This document shows, in pieces, positions 37,301-45,914 of a DNA stretch of 64,000 nt. The notes beneath the pieces were generated by a model. The model was not told where the DNA came from and searched no databases. It saw only the letters and a list, made by a program, of their open reading frames with translations. Numbering within the stretch: the first letter of the stretch is position 1; each line of letters begins with the position of its first letter. The DNA is from Ruegeria atlantica. Its GTDB lineage: Bacteria > Pseudomonadota > Alphaproteobacteria > Rhodobacterales > Rhodobacteraceae. The position numbers and the translations under genes were made by a program. The DNA lies in NCBI GenBank assembly GCA_013032095.1, contig WQBJ01000003.1, positions 186,001 through 250,000 of the forward strand, in the 5' to 3' direction.

Positions 37301-37861
37301 TCAGACGACGGAGACCACCGTGCCGATGGGCACACGCTCATACAGGTCGATGACATGCTCGTTCAACATCCGGATGCACCCATTCGAAACCGCGCGCCCG
37401 ATGGTTTGCGGCTGGGTTGTTCCGTGAATACGGAAATAGGTATCCACGCCGTTCTGGAATAGATACAACGCCCGCGCACCTAACGGATTATCACCGCCGC
37501 CAGGCTGGACGTAATCGTTGTCTTTGAAACGGGCATAGGTGATTGGCTCACGCTCGATCATCTCGTCGGTCGGGCGCCACGTCGGCCACTCTTTCTTGAC
37601 GTCGATCGTGGCGGTGCCGGTGAACTCTAACCCGGCCTTACCAACCCCGCAGCCATAGCGGATCGCCTTGCGGGGCTCGGTGACGTAATAGAGATAGAAA
37701 GAACGGGGAACCACTAGCAACTGGCCCGGTTGGAACTCTTTCTTGATCCGCACGAATTGCGGCGTCGGATCGTATTCGACAGCCTTTTTCTTTGCCATCG
37801 CAACGCCGGGCACAAGGCTGGCGGCGGCAGTTGCAGTCAGGAAAGTACGGCGCGTGAACAT
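37301..37861 (-). CDS. L,D-transpeptidase (YkuD domain)
   Basis: 186-residue exported enzyme. The N-terminus MFTRRTFLTATAAASLVPGVAMA is a signal peptide with twin arginines. The YkuD catalytic block RIHGTTQPQTIGRAVSNGCIRMLNEHVIDLY near 150-180 carries the active Cys and His. Such enzymes make 3-3 cross-links or attach proteins to peptidoglycan. The ATG at 37861 is chosen for the signal peptide. It ends directly against tesA, tail to tail. Confidence 0.9.
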   Translation of the reverse strand: MFTRRTFLTATAAASLVPGVAMAKKKAVEYDPTPQFVRIKKEFQPGQLLVVPRSFYLYYVTEPRKAIRYGCGVGKAGLEFTGTATIDVKKEWPTWRPTDEMIEREPITYARFKDNDYVQPGGGDNPLGARALYLFQNGVDTYFRIHGTTQPQTIGRAVSNGCIRMLNEHVIDLYERVPIGTVVSVV

Positions 37862-38017
37862 TTCAGCTCTCTTTATCAAAACAGTATGAACTTAATCCCA
37901 ATGTCGGAATGATAGCCGATTTGGTCAATCGTCGGGCAAAAATAACAAAAGTTTGATGTTATCACCGAGCCACAGTTATGGATCGGGCTTGGGCGCGTTT
38001 GCAGAGCGCTGGAAAGT

Positions 38018-38044
38018 AAAGGGCCAAGGAATACTCGGCCCTTT
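38018..38044 (-). terminator. Terminator of the cold-shock gene
   Basis: AAAGGGCC (38018-38025) and GGCCCTTT (38037-38044) form an 8-bp stem 8 bp past the stop of the cold-shock gene; on the transcribed strand it ends in a T-rich stretch. Confidence 0.7.
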
Positions 38045-38051
38045 CAGAAGC

Positions 38052-38258
38052 TTAGGCCAGCTCGATGTTGTCGGCGCTTTCGCGACCGTCACGACCCGAG
38101 CGCAGCTCGTATGTGACTTTCTGGTTGTCGGCCAGACCGGTCAGGCCCGAGCGTTCCACAGCCGAGATGTGCACAAAGATGTCTTTGCCGCCATCTTCGG
38201 GCGCAATGAAGCCGTAGCCTTTGGTGGTGTTGAACCATTTTACGGTGCCTGCGGGCAT
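38052..38258 (-). CDS. cspA: CspA-family cold-shock protein
   Basis: 68-residue single OB-fold RNA chaperone. RNP1-like KGYGFIAP and RNP2-like DIFVHIS are both present after MPAGTVKWFN. The start at 38258 with an AGGAGA site is clear; the frame upstream is open but non-coding in character. A leader of roughly 118 nt is predicted from the candidate promoter, with a hairpin (GCTGCC/GGCAGC, 38280-38302), as common for cold-shock mRNAs. Confidence 0.95.
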   Translation of the reverse strand: MPAGTVKWFNTTKGYGFIAPEDGGKDIFVHISAVERSGLTGLADNQKVTYELRSGRDGRESADNIELA

Positions 38259-38382
38259 ATCCGTTGTCTCCTGTTTAGTGCTGCCCACGGTTTTGCGGCA
38301 GCCCGGCGTCGTTGTCTGGATCGATAGACTGAGCGCCGTAGAAGGAGACAGTAGGTCGAAATAGAAAAACGTTAGCCCCATG

Positions 38383-38411
38383 GATATGGCATCGGAACGG
38401 CTGCGTGGCAA
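38383..38411 (-). promoter_or_regulatory. Candidate promoter of the cold-shock gene
   Basis: On the minus strand TTGCCA (38411-38406) and CATATC (38388-38383) are 17 nt apart, ahead of the long leader. Confidence 0.4.
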
Positions 38412-38421
38412 GATGCGTTGC

Positions 38422-39567
38422 TTAAGTCACGTTCGAAGCGAATTTCACTCGCGTACCAGATATCTCCAAGTCTAAAGGCGCAGCGAGCGATGCATGTGGT
38501 TTTTCTTTGCCCACTTCGAATACCGCTCGATCGTCAAATCTCTCTAATATGAGCTTCTTTTGGGAGCTATTGAGGGAGTTTATCCACGAAGGCCTAAAGT
38601 ATGTGTTCTCAGTGTACTCAAGAGCGGTACGTAAGATCGCATTCGGTAGGAGCTCTGCTTTGCACTCAGCGTAAGATTTCACAAATCTCCAAGAAGAATC
38701 TCTATCTCTGTCGTTTGTTGAGGAAACGGAGAGTAACGTAGTGCCATTGGACTGGGGCATTATTGTTAATTGTGCGTACGAAAACTTACGCCCGAAATCG
38801 GAAAACGGCTGAAGTTGATTGCCAGCGATATCGTTCTCAATACAAAAACAACCAGTCGAGGAAAACGGCAACGCGGCATCGATCAAAGCGGAATAGAAGA
38901 AGAGCTTCCGGGTGCTCTTCTTGCTCTCGATACGTTGGAGCAGATTTACGAGATCCCAGTTATACCGCGCATAGTGAGCCATGTGCTCAAGTTCGTCCGT
39001 GTAGACAGTTGGGTCCATCCAAAACTCAAAACTTGGCACTTCTCGAAGCCAGTTTAAGAACAATCCGGCGTCGGTGTGCACAATAGCCTCATAAAGCGTG
39101 CATCGGATAGCCAGGCCCAGTGAATTACGGTAACTTGGGTTCAGAGTTTTGTTTTCGATTTCAGAAAATACGGTCGCGTCGTGCTTCGCGCACAGGCCCG
39201 GGAATGTTGATGCTCTTTTAGCACTGACTTTGGCGAAATCCTGACGTCTATTATCTGAGGGTTTTGCATTTGGCCCATTTGAAAATCCAACTACATGGCC
39301 TGCTTCTGTGATTTCTTTGAGCGGACCTTTGCGTTGTTGTGAATGAGAAGCGATCACGGGGTGTCCGCAAGAGACACCGTTTGTGGAAACAGGGCATGTT
39401 CGAGGGCGATGCATGAACTTTGCCTGATCATGACTAATTTCAATTGGTTTTTTGTAAGTCTTGTTTCTGTGACAGTCACTATAGTGTTGCCCACTGCCAC
39501 AGAAACAGAGTTGATCTGAAAAAAGATCGTCGAACTGTTCTTTTGTGAGCAAGCCGCTACCGCGCAA
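38422..39567 (-). CDS. Unknown AT-rich gene with SEC-C motif and Cys/His-rich region
   Basis: About 381 residues (TTG at 39567 overlapping ettA by 11 bp, or TTG at 39552). Residues 21-33, CFCGSGQHYSDCH, are a SEC-C zinc motif. A second Cys/His part follows: CPVSTNGVSCGHPVIASHS near 58-76, then EAGHVVGF and FPGLCAKHDATVFSEIE near 121-137, a pattern seen in uncharacterised bacterial proteins with S-H-S and C-x-x-H-D elements. The remaining ~240 residues are not recognised. Codon use is AT-richer than both neighbours, suggesting horizontal acquisition. No signal peptide or membrane helix. A nucleic-acid-related or defence role is possible but unproven. Confidence 0.7.
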   Translation of the reverse strand: MRGSGLLTKEQFDDLFSDQLCFCGSGQHYSDCHRNKTYKKPIEISHDQAKFMHRPRTCPVSTNGVSCGHPVIASHSQQRKGPLKEITEAGHVVGFSNGPNAKPSDNRRQDFAKVSAKRASTFPGLCAKHDATVFSEIENKTLNPSYRNSLGLAIRCTLYEAIVHTDAGLFLNWLREVPSFEFWMDPTVYTDELEHMAHYARYNWDLVNLLQRIESKKSTRKLFFYSALIDAALPFSSTGCFCIENDIAGNQLQPFSDFGRKFSYAQLTIMPQSNGTTLLSVSSTNDRDRDSSWRFVKSYAECKAELLPNAILRTALEYTENTYFRPSWINSLNSSQKKLILERFDDRAVFEVGKEKPHASLAAPLDLEISGTRVKFASNVT

Positions 39568-41224
39568 ACTTCTTATGCTTCAACCGCTTAGGTTCCAGCG
39601 CATCCGGTCCCAGACGGCGCTTTTTGTCCTCTTCGTAGTCCTCGAAGTTGCCCTCGAACCATTCCACGTGCGCGTCACCTTCGAACGCCAAGATGTGCGT
39701 GCAGATGCGGTCGAGGAAGAAGCGGTCGTGTGAGATGACGACGGCGCAGCCGGCGAAATCGACCAGGGCGTCTTCCAGTGCGCGCAGGGTTTCGACGTCG
39801 AGATCGTTGGTGGGTTCGTCGAGCAGCAGGACGTTGCCGCCCTCTTTCAGCAGGCGGGCCATGTGGACGCGGTTGCGTTCACCCCCTGACAGCAAGGAAA
39901 CCTTTTTCTGCTGGTCGCCGCCCTTGAAATTGAAAGATGAGCAATAGGCACGGGAATTGACCTGCGCGTCGCCCAGCTGGATAATCTCGGCGCCGCCGGT
40001 GATCGCCTCCCACACAGTTTCGTTGTCGGCAAGGTCGTCGCGGGACTGATCGACATAGGACAGCTCGACCGTGTCGCCCAGCGTGATGGTGCCACTGTCG
40101 GGCTGTTCCTGACCGGTCAGCATCTTGAACAGGGTCGATTTACCGGCACCGTTGGGGCCGATGACGCCGACGATGCCGCCGGGGGGCAGGGCGAAGTCCA
40201 GCCCTTCGATCAGTTGCTTGTCGCCCATGTGTTTCGACAGGCCCTCGACTTCGATTACCTTGCCGCCAAGGCGCTGGCCGTTGGGGATGACGATCTGGGC
40301 GCGGGTCAGCTTTTCGCGTTCGGACTGTTCGGCCAGCTCGTTATAGGCGTTGATCCGGGCCTTGGATTTGGCCTGACGGGCCTTTTGACCCTGACGCATC
40401 CATTCAAGTTCGCGCTGCAGGGTTTTCTGCTTGGACTTGTCTTCGCGGGCCTCCTGCTCCAGCCGTTTGGCCTTTTGTTCCAGCCAAGCGGAGTAGTTGC
40501 CCTCGTACGGAATGCCACGGCCGCGGTCGAGTTCGAGGATCCAACCGGTGATGTCATCCAGGAAATAACGGTCGTGAGTGACGATCAGGATGGTGCCCTT
40601 GTAGTCGATCAGGTGCTGTTGCAGCCAAGCGATAGTTTCGGCGTCCAGGTGGTTGGTCGGTTCGTCGAGCAGCAGCATGTCAGGCGCTTCCAGCAACAGC
40701 TTGCAGAGCGCGACGCGGCGTTTCTCACCGCCCGAGAGGTTGGCGATGTTAGCATCGTCCGGCGGGCAGCGCAGGGCCTCCATCGAGACGTCGATCTGGC
40801 TGTCGAGGTCCCACAGGTTCTCGGCGTCGATGGCGTCCTGCAGGGTAGTCATTTCCTCCATCAGCTCGTCCGAGTAGTTCTCGGCAATCTCCATGGCGAT
40901 TTCGTTGAAGCGGTCGACCTTGGCCTTTTTCGCGGCCACGCCCAGCATCACGTTCTCGCGGACAGTCAGCGATTCATCCAGCTGCGGTTCCTGCGGCAGA
41001 TAGCCGACTTTGGCACCCTCGGCGGCCCAGGCCTCACCGGTGAAATCGGTATCGAGGCCCGCCATGATCTTCATCAGCGTCGATTTACCCGCGCCGTTGA
41101 CGCCGACAACACCGATTTTCACGCCGGGCAGAAAGCTCAGGTGGATGTTTTCAAAACACTTCTTGCCACCGGGATAGGTCTTGGAGACACCCTGCATGTG
41201 GTAGACATATTGATAGGCGGCCAT
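39557..41224 (-). CDS. ettA: Energy-dependent translational throttle protein EttA (ABC-F)
   Basis: 555-residue ABC-F protein that binds the ribosomal E site and gates elongation by energy state. Two ABC modules: Walker A GVNGAGKSTLMK with LSGGEKRRVALCKLLL, and GPNGAGKSTLFKM with LSGGERNRVHMARLL. The arm insertion in the first module and the charged PtIM linker (about 240-310, RLEQEAREDKSKQKTLQ) are present. The C-terminus RRLGPDALEPKRLKHKKF is typical of EttA. GC-rich, unlike the genes on either side. Confidence 0.96.
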   Translation of the reverse strand: MAAYQYVYHMQGVSKTYPGGKKCFENIHLSFLPGVKIGVVGVNGAGKSTLMKIMAGLDTDFTGEAWAAEGAKVGYLPQEPQLDESLTVRENVMLGVAAKKAKVDRFNEIAMEIAENYSDELMEEMTTLQDAIDAENLWDLDSQIDVSMEALRCPPDDANIANLSGGEKRRVALCKLLLEAPDMLLLDEPTNHLDAETIAWLQQHLIDYKGTILIVTHDRYFLDDITGWILELDRGRGIPYEGNYSAWLEQKAKRLEQEAREDKSKQKTLQRELEWMRQGQKARQAKSKARINAYNELAEQSEREKLTRAQIVIPNGQRLGGKVIEVEGLSKHMGDKQLIEGLDFALPPGGIVGVIGPNGAGKSTLFKMLTGQEQPDSGTITLGDTVELSYVDQSRDDLADNETVWEAITGGAEIIQLGDAQVNSRAYCSSFNFKGGDQQKKVSLLSGGERNRVHMARLLKEGGNVLLLDEPTNDLDVETLRALEDALVDFAGCAVVISHDRFFLDRICTHILAFEGDAHVEWFEGNFEDYEEDKKRRLGPDALEPKRLKHKKFAR

Positions 41225-41434
41225 GTCGCGTCCTCTGGGTCGGGGAAATCAAGTTGGGCGGTGTGATAGCGGATGCGGTTGGTGGGGGCAATCACGAACA
41301 ATAGGGTCATAATAGGGCGGCAGAGTATTTTGCGTGTCCTCAATCCCGTTTGCAAGAAACAGGCAATTTCAGCGATGGCTGTTTCCTCGGCACGTGCCGC
41401 AAGGTAGACACAACTCAAGCGGGAGATTGTTTCA

Positions 41435-42022
41435 ATGAAGATTAACAAAAAGGCGAGAATCCAACTCGCTGGTTTCTTAAGTTTCGGTGTGATGGGTTCA
41501 TTGGAGGTTCGTGCTGAAGAGACACTGGGCTATGATGCCAAAAAAGATGAATCCTACTGTTCAACTTACAACCTGACGCAGACCCTGGTGGATGGAATTC
41601 AAAGAACGGAAGACCCATCGTTCGATATCTTGAACAGGATAAATGTTTCGACAAAGACAGAGGTCGACATTGAGTACTTCATCACCTTCCGGCTTATTCA
41701 ATCCCTTGTCGAAATTGAGGACGGCTTCGCGCAAACAGAAGACTACGAAAGGCTTAAGCGGGCGTTTGTTCATCAGTTGCTGCGCTACTCTTCGCATTCA
41801 GGCGATAAGACAAGGCCCAGCCTGTACCTAGCTTGTTTGGATACAATCATTGAGCCCGAGTTGGATTTGCCCATAAGCGTCAACTATCCAAATATAGAAT
41901 GGCAAGAACCCTCGGAGAATTCGAAACTTCACATAAAATGCATGGTTGAAAGCGACGTTCCATTTCTGCCCTTTAAGGAAGTAGCTGAATCTGCCGAAGT
42001 TGCGAGATGTTTGAGCGAGTGA
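41435..42022 (+). CDS. Exported AT-rich protein of unknown function
   Basis: 195 residues. The first ~27 (MKINKKARIQLAGFLSFGVM...VRA) look like a Sec signal peptide, and a GGGAG site precedes the ATG. The mature part has four cysteines (in ESYCSTYN, LYLACLD, HIKCMVE and VARCLSE), consistent with two periplasmic disulfides. No family recognised. Base composition is AT-richer than ettA and the MOSC gene beside it, so recent acquisition is likely. It ends 12 bp before the MOSC gene. Confidence 0.6.
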   Translation: MKINKKARIQLAGFLSFGVMGSLEVRAEETLGYDAKKDESYCSTYNLTQTLVDGIQRTEDPSFDILNRINVSTKTEVDIEYFITFRLIQSLVEIEDGFAQTEDYERLKRAFVHQLLRYSSHSGDKTRPSLYLACLDTIIEPELDLPISVNYPNIEWQEPSENSKLHIKCMVESDVPFLPFKEVAESAEVARCLSE

Positions 42023-42034
42023 TCCGGAGAAGTT

Positions 42035-42502
42035 TTGTCGCTGAGTGAATTGATAAGGGGCTGGGCGGAGCCTGGCCGGGTCGAGTGGATAGGTCTTCGT
42101 CCGGCCCGAAGGCTTGGAGTGGAGGTTGTGGATGCGTCCACGATCTCTGCTGACGGCCTCGACGGCGACCGCAGTCGCGCGGGCAAGCGGGCGGTGACTT
42201 TGATCCAGCAGGAGCATCTGGCGGCGATTGGGTCTTACCTGGGGCAGGGGCCGGTTGCCCCCGAAATCCTGCGGCGCAATCTGGTGGTGTCAGGGATCAA
42301 TCTGGCGGCGCTCAAGGGGCGCGAGGTTCAGGTGGGGGAGGCCGTTTTGCGCTTTACCGTGATCTGCGCGCCGTGCAGCCGGATTGAGGAGGCGCTGGGC
42401 AAAGGCGGTTATTCCGCCGTGCGGGGACATGGGGGCTGGTGTGCCGAAGTGGTGCAGCCCGGGCGGGTGAGGCTGGGCGATGCTGTTCAACCCGTTGATT
42501 GA
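42035..42502 (+). CDS. MOSC domain protein
   Basis: 155-residue MOSC-fold protein (molybdenum-cofactor sulfurase C-terminal type). The TTG start is supported by GGAG 6 nt upstream. Signatures: GLDGDRSRAGKRAVTLIQQEHLAAI, RRNLVVSGINLAALKG, and CAPCSRIEEALGKGGYSAVRGHGGWCAEV with the conserved cysteine. Family members handle sulfur or detoxify N-hydroxylated compounds with the Mo cofactor. It probably once lay directly before nadD (see repeats). Confidence 0.88.
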   Translation: MSLSELIRGWAEPGRVEWIGLRPARRLGVEVVDASTISADGLDGDRSRAGKRAVTLIQQEHLAAIGSYLGQGPVAPEILRRNLVVSGINLAALKGREVQVGEAVLRFTVICAPCSRIEEALGKGGYSAVRGHGGWCAEVVQPGRVRLGDAVQPVD

Positions 42503-42573
42503 CAAGCCCTGAGTTTTGAACTTCAGCGAGGGATGGAGTGATACGGCATTCCATAGGTGCCGCCCTGGGCGGA
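42496..42573 (+). repeat. Decayed copy of the nadD 5' region (left copy)
   Basis: TGATTGACAAGC here (42496-42507) recurs exactly at 43708-43719, and GAACTTCAGCGAGGGATG (42518-42535) matches GAACATCAGCAAGGGATG at the nadD start. Similarity continues weakly to the shared CCTGGGC near 42565. This copy has in-frame stops after its ATG, so it is a relic. The rest of the 272-bp gap to 42774 holds nothing I recognise. Confidence 0.65.
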
Positions 42574-42774
42574 TCCAGATAGGTCGAGAACGTGCCGGTA
42601 AGAGGACGCAACTGAGAGTTCCAGGCGACGTTTACCCCAATCATCAGGGGCTAATTCGGATTCCACTGCCTAGAGACAAACGAAGTAGTGCTTTTGAGTC
42701 TCCGTGTTATACTCAAATCAGTTTGCTTGGGATCTTGGGGGTTTTTTTAAAGTTTTTTGTTCAAGGAGTTACGA

Positions 42775-43626
42775 GTGAAGCGTATCCTAAAGTCGTCGTT
42801 GATTGGGGTTCCAGTTCTGTTAATGCTGGCAACAATCCTGTCGAGACAGGGTCTACCCCTTTTGGACTTGTCACCAAGAACTTGGCTGTACATTTCGATA
42901 TCCGCCGTTTGCCTCGTCTTTTTCTGGAATTTAGTAGAGCGGGAGTACGCGCCGGATAGAAGGGCAGTCTCGATCGAAAACGCACGTCCAAGATGGTTGA
43001 TCCTGTGCCTCGGAGTGATTGCGTTTGGCTTTCCTTTGGTGGTGATGATCGGAACAGTTGCTCAGCCGTGGTGGGAGCCCGGTGATCTTTTGCGAGACCC
43101 GCTCAATGTGGCATTCCAGAGGATGGACAGGACAGGAAGTATCGCTGGTTGCTGTGGCTCGGAAGCAGGCGCAGTTTCGTTATTGGGCAATCTGGTCACC
43201 ATGGCAGCGGCTGCAATATTTGGATTTGCGGCTATTCAACGGGTATTGAACATTGGGAAGCTGGATGGCGGTGTCCTTCTTTGTTTGCTTGGCTTCTGTT
43301 TCGCAACAGTTGTCACACTGGATGACCTGTACAGATTACATGAAGAGCATCAAAGAAAATTTGTCGTTTTCTATGCGACATTTCTGGGGGCGATCGTGTG
43401 TCTTAGCTTTTATTGGCAGAGTTGGTTCGAAAACAGTTTCCTGGTTGCCACGGCCTTGTTCTTCGTCGGCTCGATAGCGATCGACACCGTTCTGGAGCAC
43501 CATTTTGGCGCGCATCGCGTGGTTATCGAAGATGGGATGAAACTGTTCGGGTTCTGCTGCCTGTTGGTCTATGCATTAGTTTCGGGCTTGCGGTTTTCCA
43601 AAGATGACCCACACGGAACGGGTTGA
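42775..43626 (+). CDS. Multi-pass membrane protein of unknown function
   Basis: 283 residues with about eight hydrophobic segments. The GTG at 42775 has a GGAG site at 7 nt, better than the TTG at 42757. Polar residues inside the membrane part look conserved-type: TLDDLYRLHEEH near 188-199, and VLEHHFGAHRVVIEDGMKLFG near 245-265. D-D-x4-H-E plus E-D-G-x-K is reminiscent of uncharacterised membrane enzymes, but I cannot name a reaction. It lies between two related ~80-bp segments, indicating insertion between the MOSC gene and nadD. Confidence 0.7.
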   Translation: MKRILKSSLIGVPVLLMLATILSRQGLPLLDLSPRTWLYISISAVCLVFFWNLVEREYAPDRRAVSIENARPRWLILCLGVIAFGFPLVVMIGTVAQPWWEPGDLLRDPLNVAFQRMDRTGSIAGCCGSEAGAVSLLGNLVTMAAAAIFGFAAIQRVLNIGKLDGGVLLCLLGFCFATVVTLDDLYRLHEEHQRKFVVFYATFLGAIVCLSFYWQSWFENSFLVATALFFVGSIAIDTVLEHHFGAHRVVIEDGMKLFGFCCLLVYALVSGLRFSKDDPHGTG

Positions 43627-43707
43627 AACTGGCAGCATGTTTGCTTTGAGCGGGGCGGCAGGTCGACTCGCGCAGTTAATTCTCATGGTCTGGCCACCGA
43701 TCCTATG

Positions 43708-43787
43708 TGATTGACAAGCGTCAATTTCTTTGAACATCAGCAAGGGATGTTGCGCAGCACGATCCCATACGCACGGCCTGGGCAGGT
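43708..43787 (+). repeat. nadD 5' region (right, functional copy)
   Basis: Partner of the segment at 42496-42573. It contains the nadD ATG at 43747 and the upstream TGATTGACAAGC. The pair brackets the membrane gene as imperfect direct repeats. Confidence 0.65.
43711..43724. promoter_or_regulatory. FNR/FixK-like palindrome before nadD
   Basis: TTGAC-AAGC-GTCAA is a perfect 5-bp-arm palindrome of the TTGA-N6-TCAA type, 22 bp upstream of the nadD ATG. The right half is missing in the left relic copy. Confidence 0.35.
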
Positions 43788-44367
43788 CATTGGTTTGTTC
43801 GGCGGGTCTTTCGACCCACCGCATCGGGGCCACGTACACGTAACGCTTGAGGCGATGAAGGCCTTTGGACTGGACCGGGTTTGGTGGCTGGTGTCACCGG
43901 GAAATCCGCTCAAGGTGCAGGGGCCTGCGCCGCTTGCGAGGCGCATGCGTGCAGCCCATGAGGTCATGAAGCATCCTCGGGTAGAAATCACGGATATTGA
44001 AGCCCTAACGCGAACGCGCGCAACAGCGGATACGTTGGTAGCCCTGAAGCGGTTGTACCCTCAGGTGAGGTTTGTGTGGCTGATGGGGGCCGACAATCTG
44101 GCGCAATTCCATAAATGGAAAGACTGGCGGCTGATCATGGACAGCGTGCCGGTGGGGGTGATGGCTCGGCCGGGAGATCGCATCTCGGCGCGGATGTCGC
44201 CTGCTGCAAGGCTTTACGCAAAATACCGCATCGACGGGCAGGCGCGGCATTTACTGGGGCGGGCGCAAGCTCCGGCGTGGTGTTTTGTCAATGTGCCGAT
44301 GGTGGATGTCAGCTCGACCGAGATACGAACGCGCGGGGGATGGAGCGGCGAGGTGTTGCCTGAATAG
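43747..44367 (+). CDS. nadD: Nicotinate-nucleotide adenylyltransferase
   Basis: Transfers AMP from ATP to nicotinate mononucleotide, making deamido-NAD, the substrate of NadE. 206 residues. The nucleotidyltransferase motif [17 protein letters not shown] is near 16-32, [14 protein letters not shown] near 112-125, and the phosphate-binding VDVSSTEIR near the C-terminus. An in-frame TTG at 43711 would add 12 residues inside the duplicated segment; the ATG at 43747 better fits the family, with AAGGG unusually close. Confidence 0.93.
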   Translation: MLRSTIPYARPGQVIGLFGGSFDPPHRGHVHVTLEAMKAFGLDRVWWLVSPGNPLKVQGPAPLARRMRAAHEVMKHPRVEITDIEALTRTRATADTLVALKRLYPQVRFVWLMGADNLAQFHKWKDWRLIMDSVPVGVMARPGDRISARMSPAARLYAKYRIDGQARHLLGRAQAPAWCFVNVPMVDVSSTEIRTRGGWSGEVLPE

Positions 44368-44433
44368 CCCCCATGGGCGCATAATCCCATTCAATGGTTG
44401 TTTGCCTGTGATCTCTGGGATTTTAATTGGCCC

Positions 44434-45912
44434 ATGGTTGATCGTATTTCGCGTCGTTTGTTTCTGGCAGGTCTTGGGGCCTCGGTTGTGTCGGGTGCGG
44501 CCTTGGCCGACGCCCCCCTGCAATCGTTGCGCCCGCAGTTGCGCGGGGATCTTCCCAGCGGGGCTGAACGCCTGATCCAAGCGGCAGGACTGCGCGGTGA
44601 AGTTGTCTTTGCCGTGGCTGATGTGGAAACCGGCGCTCAGCTTGAGGCATTTGGAGGTAATCAGGGATTGCCGCCTGCCAGTGTCGCAAAGGCGCTGACC
44701 GCGCTCTACGCGTTGGATGTTTTAGGCGCGGATTACCGGTTCGAGACAGCGTTGATAGCGGACGGTCCAATTGAGAACGGAATTCTGAATGGAGACTTGA
44801 TCCTTGTGGGCGGCGGGGACCCCCTGCTGGATACCGATGATCTTGCGACGATGGCGGCCAATCTGCGCGAGGCGGGCATCACCGAAGTGCGCGGTGCCTT
44901 CAAGGTATATGATGGAGCGCTGCCTTACGTATTCAGCATTGATCCGGGTCAACCGGATCATCTGGGGTATAGCCCAGCCATCAGTGGCATCGCGCTGAAT
45001 TTCAATCGCGTGCATTTCGAGTGGAAACGCGCAGGTGCCAACTACAAGGTGACTATGGACGCGCGGACTGCCCGTTACACGCCGTCGGTGGATATGGCGT
45101 CGATGCGGGTCGAAAAGCGTAGTTTGCCGATCTACACCTATCAGCCTAGCGCGCGGCAGGATCGCTGGTCCGTGGCCAGCGGTGCGCTTGGTAACGGCGG
45201 CGCGCGGTGGTTGCCGGTTCGCAAGCCTGCGCTCTATGCGGGTGATGTCTTTCGAACTTTGGCGCGTGCCAACGGTATCGTGTTGGGCCGCGTGCAGATC
45301 ACGCGGGAAACGCCAGAGGGAAGCGTTCTGGTACTGCACCAGAGTGACACACTAGAGAGTATCCTGCGTGGCATGCTGAAATACTCGACTAATGTGACAG
45401 CCGAGATGGTCGGGATGGCGGCCTCGAAAGCGCGTGGTGCGGATATTCAGAGCTTGACCGATTCCGCCATGGAAATGAACCGCTGGGCGGCAGAGACCTA
45501 TAGCGTGGCCGGTGTGGCCATGGTGGACCATTCGGGTTTGGGGGATGCTTCACGCATGGCGCCTGAGGCTCTGGTGACGGCCCTTGTGGCAGCGCGCAAG
45601 GATGGGGCTTTGCGCCCGTTGCTGAAAAAGTTCACGCTGGTCGATGGGCAAGGTCGCCCGGTAAAGGATCACCCGATAAAGGTGGATGCCAAGACCGGGA
45701 CGCTGAATTTCGTGTCGGGACTGGGCGGGTTCATCACCGCACCAGATGGTTCGGAACTGGCCTTCGCTGTCTTTACCGCTGACGTTGAACATCGTGCCAC
45801 CATTCCCCGAGCGCTGCGCGAGCGTCCTGATGGTGCGCGCAGTTGGAACAGCAGGTCACGTAAACTTCAGCGGGCGTTGATTGAGCGCTGGGGAGCTTTG
45901 GCCGGCAGTTGA
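44434..45912 (+). CDS. dacB: D-alanyl-D-alanine carboxypeptidase/endopeptidase (PBP4, DacB)
   Basis: 492-residue class C penicillin-binding protein of family S13. An N-terminal signal with RR (ISRRLFLAGLGASVVSGAALA) exports it to the periplasm. Catalytic motifs: PASVAKALTALYAL (S-x-x-K) near 86-99, YSTNVTAEM (S-x-N) near 318-326, and AKTGTLNFVSG (K-T-G) near 419-429. It trims peptidoglycan side chains and cleaves cross-links. The ATG at 44434 is chosen over an open frame from 44398. Follows nadD by 66 bp. Confidence 0.93.
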   Translation: MVDRISRRLFLAGLGASVVSGAALADAPLQSLRPQLRGDLPSGAERLIQAAGLRGEVVFAVADVETGAQLEAFGGNQGLPPASVAKALTALYALDVLGADYRFETALIADGPIENGILNGDLILVGGGDPLLDTDDLATMAANLREAGITEVRGAFKVYDGALPYVFSIDPGQPDHLGYSPAISGIALNFNRVHFEWKRAGANYKVTMDARTARYTPSVDMASMRVEKRSLPIYTYQPSARQDRWSVASGALGNGGARWLPVRKPALYAGDVFRTLARANGIVLGRVQITRETPEGSVLVLHQSDTLESILRGMLKYSTNVTAEMVGMAASKARGADIQSLTDSAMEMNRWAAETYSVAGVAMVDHSGLGDASRMAPEALVTALVAARKDGALRPLLKKFTLVDGQGRPVKDHPIKVDAKTGTLNFVSGLGGFITAPDGSELAFAVFTADVEHRATIPRALRERPDGARSWNSRSRKLQRALIERWGALAGS

Positions 45913-45914
45913 TC

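Noticed and set aside
40214-41266. 350-codon plus-strand frame opposite ettA
   Set aside because: Shadow of EttA; composition mirrors the sense codons.
42516-42959. 147-codon plus-strand frame overlapping the inserted membrane gene
   Set aside because: No ribosome site or family. It begins in the nadD relic, and the alternative frame from 42775 has a good GGAG site and membrane helices.
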